From Solenopsis invicta (taxonomy: Eukaryota; Arthropoda; Insecta; Hymenoptera; Formicidae): a stretch of 64,000 bases of DNA. Shown piece after piece: positions 53,050-63,019 of this stretch. Within the stretch, counting starts at the first letter, position 1. Each line of letters opens with the position of its first letter. Under the pieces are notes generated by a model, which was not told the DNA's origin, ran no database searches, and was given only the letters and a program-made list of their open reading frames with translations. The stretch lies in contig NC_052672.1 of the NCBI RefSeq assembly GCF_016802725.1, forward strand, positions 14,828,710 to 14,892,709, in the 5' to 3' direction. The position numbers were made by a program, and so were the translations under genes.

Positions 53050-53710
53050 CTAAAGCTCGTAGACGTCACGTCCGTTCGGTCTGGCCACAGCCGGACGACA
53101 GGACGACGGACTCGCGTATGAGTGAATGATGTGCACTCGGAGGCGCACGTCGCTAGAATTTCTACCCTCACCACCGCGCGGTCTCCTCGAGAAGCTCACC
53201 GTGGTCTTGCAGCAGCAGTAATGGAAGAGCTTGACGTAAGCGCTGCGAAAGTGGCGGTCCGCCACGCAGTAGAGCAGATTGTTGAAGCAGGACTTGGAGA
53301 GGGCAAACCAGGCCAGGTTGTAGTGCACGCGCGCGCTAACTGGAATGAAAGAATTCACGCAAACCGCCAGCCCGAACGGCAACCAAAACACGACGAACAT
53401 CACGCAGCTGCACATATTCGTCTTCGCGAGCTCGTAGTCCCAGGAGAAGGCGGCCGGCGGCTTGTACGAGCCCCGCGTGGCCCGTCGCACGCATATCACC
53501 AGCTTCACGTACAGGCAGAACGTTATCAAAGCTGGCAGCCCAACCAACACGCTTGCCCCTATCGCTTGTTCCATCGCGATACCGCTGAGCTTGCGACGGC
53601 AAAAGTCGGGACCTATGTCCAAGGACGATTGCAAGGCCACCACAGTCACGGCGATTAGCCAGACGACGATGATCGTGGCTGTTACACGACCCGTCGTCAA
53701 GCTGGCGTAT
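53050..53710 (-). CDS. GPCR last exon (TM4-TM7, C-tail)
   Basis: A 661-nt exon with acceptor TTCTTAG just above 53710 and TAG stop at 53050-53052. In order it encodes YASLTTGRVTATIIVVWLIA (TM4 with its Trp), an extracellular loop 2 Cys in PDFCRRK, TM5 with VGLPALITFCLYVKL, an intracellular loop 3 of about 35 residues, TM6 with MFVVFWLPFGLAVC, TM7 with LAWFALSKSCFNNLLYCVAD, helix 8 starting RHFRSAYVKLF, then HYCCC, a likely palmitoylation site. The tail of about 45 residues is Ser/Arg-rich and ends DVYEL. The TM7 motif has Asn instead of Pro at 7.50. A long + strand open frame here (53122-53658) is an antisense shadow. Confidence 0.93.
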
Positions 53711-54340
53711 CTAAGAAATATGAAATATATTGTTGAGTATTAATGAATGAAACGGAAAAAGAGTGTATGCGTTAGCTTCTTCATAACGGAAAATATTGTA
53801 ACAAGTGCTACTCCACCGCAACTCCTCATAACTTTGAGTAATTGTACATACATACGAGTATATAATCTGTGGTGATACGATAAGCGTTTTAAGATAATGT
53901 GAATATAGACTGCTAAGGCATCATTAACTCAGCTTGCCGTCATAACTTGAGGACACACCTAGGAATAACTCTCACAGAGATAACAGGAGATAATACGTTG
54001 TCTCGTCGGATGGATATTTCCCCCTTAATTGCGTCACGAGCTTGTTTAAGTCCCGGCTTTCTTATACGGCGTATTCAATTAAAGAAAATATTTCCCTCGG
54101 TGATACACTGCGACTGCAATTACGGAGTTGGTCGTACTAGTCTGTGGATTAACGAGGGGCTTGAAAAACGAGTCGGTAGTTACGGAGTTAGCGGTGCTGG
54201 CGGACGATTTCTCGTTTACAATGCGAGGAAACTTCCTCGAGTCCACGTGTTCGCCGTGATTCTTCTGACGCGACCGGTTAAAATACTTCCCGTAACGCCG
54301 TATTGTCGCGAAACTTTCAGCGTGCGTATGAAAAGCAGCA

Positions 54341-54377
<37 letters not shown>

Positions 54378-54440
54378 TCGTCGTCGTCGTCATCGTCGTC
54401 GTCGTCGTTGTTGTCGTCGCCGTCGTCGCCGTCGTCGTCC
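54341..54440. repeat. (GTC)n trinucleotide repeat
   Basis: A GTC repeat of about 100 nt with a few CAT, CAC and TTG variants. It lies in the GPCR intron and yields Ser, Arg or Thr homopolymer frames that are not genes. Confidence 0.95.
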
Positions 54441-55115
54441 TCGCCCGTCTCTCCCCCGAGATCGTCTGCTATCGGTTACGAATTCCGGCAATTCAAGCTA
54501 AAGAGAACGTCGCCCGGAATGCGAAATTACGAACTCGATCGTGACGCTGATAGAGAACCGTGGAAGCACTTCAACGTCAAACTCCAAGTTCCAAGCAGTG
54601 GTCGCCATACGCCATTATACGCGATGGCTTAAACTGATAACAGTAATTTGATTTCTACCCCATTCGCTGTGTTTACATTACCCATATCCAACAAACGACG
54701 TTAACCATCGCGAGGTATTTTCATGCGAAGGCCACAAGCGATACGATATATCCGAGCATGTATTACGACATTATCATTTTCTCTCCAGCTCTAATGATGT
54801 TATCCGCCTGTAATAGGAGGCATTAGCCCAAAATATTCATGTACTGAATGAAAAAGCGTCAAGATAGCGATATAATAAATAAGGCAAATGGAATAATGAC
54901 GGATAGAAAGCACAATTTCGAGGAGTGTTAGCTATCGATTTCTCTATGCATTGAGTTTCATCTTTTTGTGGATAAACAGGCGCGGTCATAATTTTCTTCC
55001 CTTTATTGTCTCTACTCCGACCTTCGACCCGAACGATGACCCGACTCGCTTATATTACTGTATTTAGGGTGTTGCCTTAGAAACACTTGCCCAGTGGAGA
55101 TATCAAAGTCAGATA

Positions 55116-55160
55116 TAGAGAATAGACGCATATTTTAAGAAAATACGCGTCTATTTTCTA
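55116..55160. repeat. Near-perfect 21-bp inverted repeat with 3-nt loop
   Basis: TAGAGAATAGACGCATATTTT at 55116-55136 pairs with 55140-55160 with only two mismatches or wobbles around an AAG loop. It lies in the GPCR intron, about 285 nt from the pseudo-exon core. Confidence 0.8.
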
Positions 55161-55425
55161 GAAATTATTATACCGAGTTTCGGTGGTGTGTTGTTGCTGC
55201 GCGAAAAAATCGCCACGATATCGTCGCAACAAAAGGGGATTTGAAATAGAAGAAAGCACATATGTTTTTCTGGGAATGGTTACATAAATTTCTCGATAAT
55301 CGTTAGTGGAAATAGAGAGTTGTTACGAGAAAAACGTCCCCGAGGCAGAACAAGAATGTGCATGCGTGGGGAATTGCAGGAACGTGGTATCGATTGCTGG
55401 AATCGCCGGTGCACTCGCTTTATCT

Positions 55426-55513
55426 TTCGGCTGGCAAACAGTTAACACAAGCGGGCGTAATTTTCGGCCGCTATTGTCGCGGACGGCGGTAAGGCCACCG
55501 GGGACCAAAGAGC
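55426..55513 (-). pseudogene. Decayed duplicate of the GPCR TM3 exon end
   Basis: The minus strand aligns without gaps to the functional exon over 69 nt (55445-55513 against 58242-58310), with 53 identities by hand count. The matching frame reads ALWSPVALPPSATIAAENYA then RLC and a TAA stop; the real exon reads ALCFLVTVLTLATIAAENYA then RLCLPAER. After RLC the copy has a 7-nt insertion, then TTGCCAGCCGAAAG matches the real exon end again, but the following donor GTACAG has become ATAAAG. So it has a stop, a frameshift and no donor. Upstream similarity fades within about 100 nt. It lies in the intron after the real exon, consistent with a tandem exon duplication that died. Confidence 0.8.
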
Positions 55514-55904
55514 TTTACAAGCACAGGTTTTGGTATATATGTTACTACGACCGCGCCAAATGAAGACCCGCCTGCAAGAACCAGATAGCCTCGCCTTTGA
55601 TCGAAGTGAATTATTTACATGGAAATGGAGACAATCTCCTGCTGCACAGGATAATGCAAGTGTTTATTAAGGCAAATTGTTAGTCGGTAGTTGCAGCAGT
55701 TTGATGAAGTTCGGAAGCTTGTTTACGTGCTAACCATAAATGGATTTAACTCCATCTTCACATATTGGCTCTGATAACGCGCGGGATAAAATTGATTGTT
55801 CCCGCCTTTTCTTCCGCGCGCCTCTTCTCACCTCTAGCCCCTTCACTCCTCGCAAACTCGATCGACTTGAATACGTCTGTTAAATTTTATCAAAGATATA
55901 TTGA

Positions 55905-55929
55905 AAGAGAGAGAGAAAGAGAGAGATAG

Positions 55930-55992
<63 letters not shown>
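55905..55992. repeat. (GA)n / (GATA)n microsatellite
   Basis: GAGA units with a central GATAGATA block, about 88 nt, in the GPCR intron. It is complementary to the CT run at 56.76 kb. Confidence 0.95.
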
Positions 55993-55993
<1 letters not shown>

Positions 55994-56762
55994 GGAGATC
56001 TATAAATAATAGAAAATTTAATTTTTCCTGGGTACTCGACTGCCAATAAAAATTTTCACCAATGTATCACTGGCGAAATAAAACGAGACTAATATCATTT
56101 CCGTTTTAGATTATATATCAAACAATTCGGTTTGATTAACCGGCAAGCGTCACACTGTGAATATTCTTTATCTAGTTATCGAAAAACCGCAGCCAGCCGA
56201 TAAAATTCACGTTAAAAAAACCCGTCCCTCCCCCCGCTTTTTTTTACCAAACCAAAGAGAAACCCTTTTTGCCCGAGCCTTTGCGCGAGCGAGAGTTTGT
56301 TAGTTTTTGCGGCGGTCCGACAAATCGAGACACCCCGGGGTTCGATCCATTTTTCATGCCACCCTACGGGACAAATAACAAACTTTGTTAACGATTACAC
56401 CGCGTACATCAGTTCGGCCGTCCGTCCCTCCGAGCGAGTGACGGGAAAGCGGCCGTGGGCAAGAACGGACGGACGTGCCTGTGTGTCGCGTCGCGTCGTT
56501 CCGGAAGCGGACCGCTCAATTAGTATCCGACAAACGCCACCTCGTAAACAAAGCGCGTGGGTTAAAGGCGACGCTTTGAAGGGTCCTCTTCCTGACGCGA
56601 CGGACGCGGGGAAAAAGGAGTAGTCGCGCATGGTGGCAAGCGCACGGTGGCAAAAAGCGTCGACAATCGCAGGAATGTAGCAGCTATTGATCGCCCCAAC
56701 GGTCACGTGTGCTATATCTTTTCGATCGTCGAAGCCGGCACTTAATTCGACGGCGGATGGGC

Positions 56763-56820
56763 CTCTATCTCTCCCTCTCTCCCTCTCTCACTCTCTCTCT
56801 CTCTCTCTCTTTCCCTCTTA
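56763..56820. repeat. (CT)n microsatellite
   Basis: CTCTCCCT units followed by a purer CT run, in the GPCR intron. It accounts for the Ser/Leu-rich open frame that crosses it. Confidence 0.93.
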
Positions 56821-58227
56821 TCCTTCCCCTCTGTCCTTCCGTCGCTGACAACGCGCGTTTCGCCGTCTCTTTCACCCATCGTCCGTCGACGCACGGGCTC
56901 GAGCGGGTCCGCCGATGTCTCCCGATGAAGAATAAAAAAAAAGAAGTATTCCGGATGAGACGACGCGATAACGGTAATAGCGGACTCGTCTCCCCGAGCG
57001 GTGGCAGTTACAGGGTTGTAATATTGATCGGGCACCGGGTCACCGTTCATGTCCAGAGTTGGATTCGCGCCATTTCGACGGTCAGACGAAAGGTCAGCAC
57101 CATTTTCTACTATTTTCGCAATAAGTTGATCAATCTTTCGCTTTCCAACTCATGTGTCGTTTTTGCAACGCCATATTTGTCGAGTGTAATCGGTAGCGAT
57201 ATAGATGTACATTTGTGCATTAATCGAGTCTTTCGCGGAAAAAGAAAGCATTTTTACATCTTTTAAATGGTATAAATTGTAATGTACGAGAGATCTCCCC
57301 GAATGATAATAATATGGATTAACGTGATGTTTAGCTGATTGGACGACGAATTGCATTATTACGTGTTCAGCCTGCGCCATGAAAGCTAACTAGGAAACAT
57401 TTTAATCCAGAACTGTGTCTATGCGCAAATGGAAATGTCGCAGCAAATGAATTTGCATAGAAAGTTGGAGTTTTGCATATAAATAGTGCCGAGCCAGACA
57501 CAATGTGTGTCATTACTTTAGAATTGCGTTTTCGCACCACAGCACTGTAATCGTATTGTCCGGAAAAGCCATAAATATATAAAATATTGGGTAACCATCG
57601 CATTATGAAAGCGATATTCTGCATTTCGCTCATAAAGCCATAAAATCATGATGTCATTAAACTGAGCGTCGCATTTAACGCGTTGACTGTTTCTAGCACA
57701 AAAATATTCTGATATTATTGAGAAATATGATTCTTTGGCTATAAGTTTCAGATTATATATAGAAAGAGTGAAAGAAAAACTATAAAGCATATAAATTGAA
57801 AACATCTAGAAATTAGAAGAATCGAGTACATCAATTTGTTTTCGTTCTCAACTTTATTAGAAATCGTGTCCTAAAATATGTTATATTTTACATCTAGAAA
57901 TTTGTGAAGAATATTCTCTTTCTTTCTCCTCCTCTCTTTCTTTTCTTTCTCAATAAAGGATATTTTGGCTGAATGTAAACCGACAGCACGAGCAATCAGA
58001 AATACAAAAAGAGAAAAATGACTGAACTGCAGTTAAGTTGACCTTCCAAAGAACTTCTCAATTTCGCATGATGTATATATCACGCTCGAATATCACGGAG
58101 CTAGAAAAGGATCCCTAGGATAAAATAGACGGGAGAACGAAACGCGACCATGATGTCACGTGGCAGTCGACGCGTTAAATTGCGGAAACACCCCTTTTAC
58201 GCGGGTCTCTCTCCATTTCCACTGTAC

Positions 58228-58444
58228 CTTTCGGCTGGCAGACACAGACGTGCGTAATTTTCGGCGGCGATTGTGGCTAACGTTAGTACGGTCACCAGGA
58301 AGCAAAGAGCCTCAAGGGTCCACTCGAATCGGCAGGCACCCAGGGACTCGGCGTAGCCCGCCAGGATTACGATCACCGAGACCGGTATTACCAGGCCAGT
58401 CACCAGCAAGTCCGCCAGCGCCACGTTCACGAGGAATGCGTTTC
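58228..58444 (-). CDS. GPCR exon with TM2 and TM3
   Basis: A 217-nt minus-strand exon, phase 1 in and phase 2 out. The acceptor is a poly-T tract then CCAG just above 58444; the donor is AAG|GTACAGT at 58228/58227. It encodes (G)NAFLVNVALADLLVTGLV (TM2 with the LAD Asp 2.50), extracellular loop 1 with ESLGACRFEW (Cys 3.25, partner of the loop 2 Cys), TM3 with LCFLVTVLTLATIAAENYA and the start of intracellular loop 2, RLCLPAER. The D/ERY motif is ENY: codons GAA AAT TAC at 58262-58254 put Asn in place of Arg 3.50. The frame joins cleanly to the exon at 53710. Confidence 0.93.
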
Positions 58445-59718
58445 CTGGAAAAAAAACCGGCGTGAAACTCATTAAAGTAATTAGCTTCTAACAGTTCTTG
58501 CGATCTGGAAACGCTCGAGAGACTCGGCGTTCCGCACTTTTTGCGTTCGAATTACATTGTGGGCACGATCGTGGCAGATGTGCCTCGAGTAATAATCCCG
58601 TGTCGCGCGCGAAAACCTCAAAATTACTCGAAACGATATCTAAATTAATACGCGAATCGTCTATTTTCCAAGCGAAGTAAGCTCGGCTCTGGAAAAGAAC
58701 TTGCCGAAATCAATACACCGCGCTTGTACCCGCTTTTTCTTCACACGAAATTCATAATCTGTCCAAACTTTTCACATGAGCGGCATTTACACAACTTTTA
58801 TTTTGGCCAATTTCTTGATAGATGAGCGGATTTTATCACATGACAGGTGATAATTTAAATTCACTTCGCACAAATTTAATAACCAAAATATAATAAAATT
58901 TTTTAACATCTGTGAAAAAAAGTGTGTTTATGAATACTTGCGCAAGTTGTATAAATTTAGAAAAACTCTGTATACAAATAACGTTAGCTGTAATTTTAAT
59001 TTTAACGAAAATTGTGTCGAGAGGCAGGTGGAAAACTGGGCAGTAGATTATGCTAATATGTATAAATTTCATTCACTTTTTTTTTTATTTCTGCCTCTGT
59101 CTCGATATCCTTTGATGCACGAGCGGGTCGTTTTGTCGCGATTCAGCATAGTTACAATTTACCGTCCGAAATGTAATCCAGTGGGTTAGACCTCGTCTTT
59201 TCCGATCGATCGGGCACGCTTCGCCGCGGCACGCCGTTCGAAGTGGGATTTCGGACAGTGATATAAATTCGCGGGGTAACCGTGTTGGACACGTACCTAT
59301 CTATCGCGCACGACGCCAGGATTTCGCCTGTACTGCCAAGAGTCTAAGACATCCCGCACTTTTCCTCTTCCGTTGGCAGAAGTGCCAGCCTTCGAACGGG
59401 TATTCTTGTGCCAAGCTATTATATTACGCAGACTATCATCTTGAATTTTTTTGCAGCTTCACGCTGAACTAAAGGAGCGTGGAGACGCTTGATTTTCGCC
59501 CCCTCCCCCTGCCCCGTCGAAGAGAAAACTCAGAAGAGAGACCCGGCCGGCCAATCTCCAACATTTAATCAACGCACGCCCACAGGGGCATAATATCGGA
59601 GGTCGTAGCTTCTGCTCGGGCGAATCGTAAAAGCCATAGTAATTGCAAAACGATGTCGGCCGAAACGAACAGTCACGCCGGCTGTAAAACTTTACTCAGA
59701 CGGCGGCAACGACGACGA

Positions 59719-59799
<81 letters not shown>

Positions 59800-61000
59800 C
59801 GACAAAAACGAGGGATAAGGCCGCGGTGTCGCCGCAGCTGTTATTGCGAGTCAACGATTATAGCGTTTCATAAGTTCATACGTAGAGCCGGGATAAGCGA
59901 AATACCAAATTGTAGAAAGTCAGAAGAAAGAAAGGGGCGTAATATCCGCATTACCTCGCATTGCCCCTCTCGCGACACGATATATTCCCTCGATTCTCGG
60001 GGATTTCCCCGAGATCAATACCCCGACGAAGACACGGAGAAAAGGAAATAATATCCGTACGTCGTCACGTCCTTAGGGGAGTATAACGCTATAATAAGAT
60101 TGCACGCGTCCGTGTGCACGAGAGAGAACAAACGTATGTCGCTCGCTCGCTCTATGAGTAATAAAATGCGTAATAAGATTTTTTTTGCCAAGTGTGTGTG
60201 CGTTAGAGCATCGGGCTTTCGCGCCAGGTTTAACGATCTATTCTCGAAGAAAAAAGCAGACGTAACCATACTCGGCACGCCACCGAGAGTGAACAAAGTT
60301 TTCATTAGTCAATCGCCACGTCGCATGCATATGCATGCGCGCGCGTACGAGAAATAATTATTATAATTATACATTTCCTCGTAGCCGCCCTTTACCCGTG
60401 CTCGTTGTTGTTGTTGTCTGACTTCACTCACCCTTACAAGATAAATTTTCATTTACTATGGTTTCCTTATGTAAATAGATACCGCGCACAATGGGATAAT
60501 GCCCCGCGCCGACGTGAAACGACGCAGTGGGTTATCAAGTATTCAAATTACATTTAAAGAAAAAAACATGTACGTTGTTAAAACTACCGAGCATCACGAT
60601 TCTAACCTTACAGCTTAATTGAGCGGCAAAAGCACTTTTAAGAAGTCATCAACACCTATAAATTACGGACAAAGTGCGGTGCATTATATATAAATTGCAA
60701 CCTGCACGTGTAATTTTAACATTTTTTTCTTGACGTCTCGTCGCTATCTCGTATATATTGAGATACTTGAAACTGACATTTTACGTTAAAGCATAGGGTA
60801 TAATTGTAACATGTGTTCATATATACATATATTCGCGATACAAAGCTTTAATCAATTATTTATTTAAAATTTTTATTACTATGCAAAGCTCTGAAATAAT
60901 TTAAACATACACGTGTGGCACAGCTAAAGAATTAATAATTCCAAAGCCACAACATAAAAAATATCTGGAAATGTGCTTCAGCAGATAAAGTAAATTACAT
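58445..61000 (-). other. Upstream intron or flank of the GPCR gene
   Basis: I searched the minus strand for a TM1 exon ending in a phase 1 donor and found none. The stretch contains the (GAC)n repeat at 59.71-59.80 kb and otherwise unremarkable sequence. It is probably intron, with the TM1 exon further right. Confidence 0.5.
59710..59804. repeat. (GAC)n trinucleotide repeat
   Basis: About 95 nt of GAC units with a few GAT and AAC variants, purest at 59730-59797. It is the reverse complement of the (GTC)n repeat at 54.34 kb. Confidence 0.95.
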
Positions 61001-61738
61001 CGCGTTATACCTATAGACGACACTCTCGCGGCAAAGCTGAGGCGACATTTTTACCGAGGCGACCTCGGACTTGTCGCTTTTCGGAAAGCGCGAAACGTAG
61101 TGGCACCAACACGCCAACGACTCAACACGGCCGCAAACGTGTTCGCGCCTTTGGCGAGGATATTACACCGCGATAAAAATGATTACGCGACAAATTGCAC
61201 CGTCCGCGCTTCGGCAAGGGAAGGCGCTCCTCTTTCTGCCTTTCGCCACCGCCTCCATCCCCGGTTAATAGGATGAAATATCGCGGGTTCTCGGTAGGTA
61301 GGCGAAAACCCGGAGAGAGTCGCGCGGCAAGCAGAGGGTCGACAGAGGATCGAGAGATCCGCTCTCTTCAGGTATCGACGAATTAAGCCCTGCAGTAGTC
61401 GCATTCGCGCCGCCCGCCCGCATTCGCCGATCGCATTTTCCGGAGGTACGTTTCGGCGTGACGAGATCCGATCGATTCAGCGGTTGATGCGTGGAATAAA
61501 TTATCCCGCATCAGCGCTCGTGGCGTCACTTCGAAATTGATTCTCTCTATCTCCCTTCTCTATATCTCCATCTCTCATCCGGGTCCCCTGTCTAGCCGCA
61601 GTGCCGCAGCATCGTCATGGGAACGTGCACCCTTCCCCTTCCACCAAGGGTATTCTTCTACGTACCGAATGAATCCGCGCTGATCAGAATTTGTTTTAAT
61701 CGATTTACCGAGTCAGCCCGCCGCTCGCGCTCTCGTGC

Positions 61739-61776
61739 TCTCTCTCTCTCTCTCTCTGTCTTTCTGTCTCTCTCTT
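61739..61776. repeat. (CT)n microsatellite
   Basis: A CT run with two CTGT variants inside the CpG-rich region. Confidence 0.9.
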
Positions 61777-62333
61777 CTCGCCGGGCCTCGTTTCACGAGC
61801 GCCGAACCGAACTATTCGCCAACCGCACCGCGGAGTACTCGAAGTATTCGCATTACCGGCGGGGATTCACCGCGTTCGGCCGCCGCCTCCGTGATCGGGG
61901 TTTCCAAGGGGAGCATCCAGACGAGACGAGATGGGACAGGAGCGAGGAGAATCGACAGAGAGAAAGAGAGAGAGAGAGAAGGGGGAAGGAGAAAGATATG
62001 GAACGGCGCTCTCTCGTTGCGGCATTAGATACAGGTCGGGCAGAGTTATACGGCAACCGGGCCCGCTCGTGCGGCTACGCGCCGCGAAATTGACTCGCTC
62101 ATCCGTGTACACCCTTATAGCGACCCCACGACTGCGCAATCCATTACGGCGCCATCGGGTTACCGGGCATCGCGGATCCGCTGCGGTGTCGGCTTTTTGT
62201 TTCTCCCGAGTTCTCGCCGCGCCGGCAGAGTTCACGCAAACGAAGCCGAAGTCCGTCCGACACTTCACGTCCGCAGTAGAAATGGGGTTTACGTCAGGCA
62301 CGAACGGACATCCACGAGCATTTCCCGATCCTT

Positions 62334-62354
62334 TCTCTCTCTCTCTCTCTCTCT
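62334..62354. repeat. (CT)n microsatellite
   Basis: A pure CT run of about 20 nt inside the CpG-rich region. Confidence 0.9.
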
Positions 62355-62904
62355 TCATTTCTCTCTCCTCGATTCCCTCTTTCCCGTACATACGTCGTGC
62401 GCCGTACACCGGAGAAGAGACGTTCCTCCTGCTGGCGCGGGGGAAAAAGGAGGAATCGCGTGTTAGGGCCGGATTTCCGGCTACAGACAGCCCAGTTGCC
62501 GTCGCGTCACGTTCGGACGTATTTATTGGAAAGGGACCATCGTGAAGTTCGAAATTGCGCGCGCGATCGGCACATTAAAACTTCAATCTCGTTACAAGCT
62601 TTATTCGATGTCCTACGATGTTCCACCCGTATCATGCTTTTGTATGATGTATTATTATCGCATAAACTGACATGTACTCGAGGAAAATTATTATTTTTTT
62701 TTTTATTAATAAAGATCTCTAATCCAAGCTTTTTTTTACTTTAAGAAAAGATATGTGCTATTCTATAAGATGTAGCAAATACGAAGCTATCATCAATAGA
62801 ATTATATTATATTATTAAAATTATTAATTATAAAATAATTAAAGAGCGATCATACGAAAAAATTGAATTAATATATTAAAATATAACGATCTGTATTCAG
62901 AACA

Positions 62905-63019
62905 CGCTTATAAAAATGTTAGCGTGTCATTTTTTGTCATTCTATCTTTATTATGATCAAACATGTAATGAATGATAAAGACAGAATAACGAAAAAGCAC
63001 GCTAACATCTTTATAGGCG
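62905..63019. mobile_element. 115-bp palindromic MITE-like element
   Basis: The left arm 62905-62951 (CGCTTATAAAAATGTTAGCGTG...) pairs with the right arm 62975-63019 (...CACGCTAACATCTTTATAGGCG) over about 45 bp with few mismatches and one 2-nt gap, leaving a loop of about 23 nt. Weaker pairing continues outward (CAGAACA against CAGTCT), so the element may be slightly longer. No open frame. A DNA-transposon MITE is the simplest reading; a microRNA-like hairpin is the alternative. Confidence 0.65.

Larger units (their letters stand above)
53711..58227 (-). other. GPCR intron with pseudo-exon and repeats
   Basis: About 4.5 kb between the two GPCR exons. It holds the (GTC)n repeat at 54.34 kb, a hairpin at 55.12 kb, the decayed TM3 exon copy at 55.43-55.52 kb, a (GA)n run at 55.9 kb and a (CT)n run at 56.76 kb. 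A CpG-rich patch at 56280-57060 has open frames on both strands with no known domain. Confidence 0.65.
53050..58444 (-). other. Class A GPCR gene, 3' portion (unassigned receptor)
   Basis: This is the locus span for the two minus-strand exons listed separately. They join in phase 2: AG at 58228 plus A at 53710 makes Arg, giving PAERYASLTTGRV, the normal intracellular loop 2 layout. The product spans TM2 to the C-terminus of a seven-helix plasma-membrane receptor. Kept family marks: LAD in TM2, Cys 3.25, Trp 4.50, Pro 5.50, and WLP in TM6. Changed marks: DRY is ENY and NPxxY is NNLLY. I cannot tie it to a named insect receptor; a melatonin-receptor-like or other orphan group is possible. The N-terminal/TM1 exon was not found between 58445 and 64000. 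Confidence 0.9.
61000..62560. promoter_or_regulatory. CpG-rich island, candidate promoter/5' region
   Basis: The most GC- and CpG-rich stretch of the right end, sharply bounded by AT-rich DNA after about 62590. It has long overlapping open frames on both strands (up to 204 codons, 61931-62545 +), none with a recognisable domain, and CT runs at 61739-61776 and 62334-62354. It could be the promoter or 5' UTR of the GPCR gene or of a gene on the + strand. The evidence is composition only. Confidence 0.35.

Noticed and set aside
53122..53658. A 178-codon open frame on the + strand
   Set aside because: It is exactly antisense to the GPCR last exon, which has clear TM4-TM7 motifs. The + frame has no recognisable protein.
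54303..54632. Ser/Pro- or Arg-homopolymer open frames
   Set aside because: Direct products of the (GTC)n repeat within the GPCR intron.
56280..56360. GGTTCGATCC, resembling a tRNA B box
   Set aside because: No A box at the proper distance and no cloverleaf arms.
59150..59350. Minus-strand frame reading LASCAIDRYVSN, resembling a GPCR DRY region
   Set aside because: There is no hydrophobic TM3 before it, a stop lies shortly upstream, and the real receptor already has its TM3 at 58.3 kb. Read as an exon ending at the GTAC donor it has the wrong phase for the exon at 58444.
61867..62545. Open frames of 180 (-) and 204 (+) codons in the CpG island
   Set aside because: They overlap each other on opposite strands, are full of Ser/Leu or Arg/Glu runs from CT/GA repeats, and show no domain.
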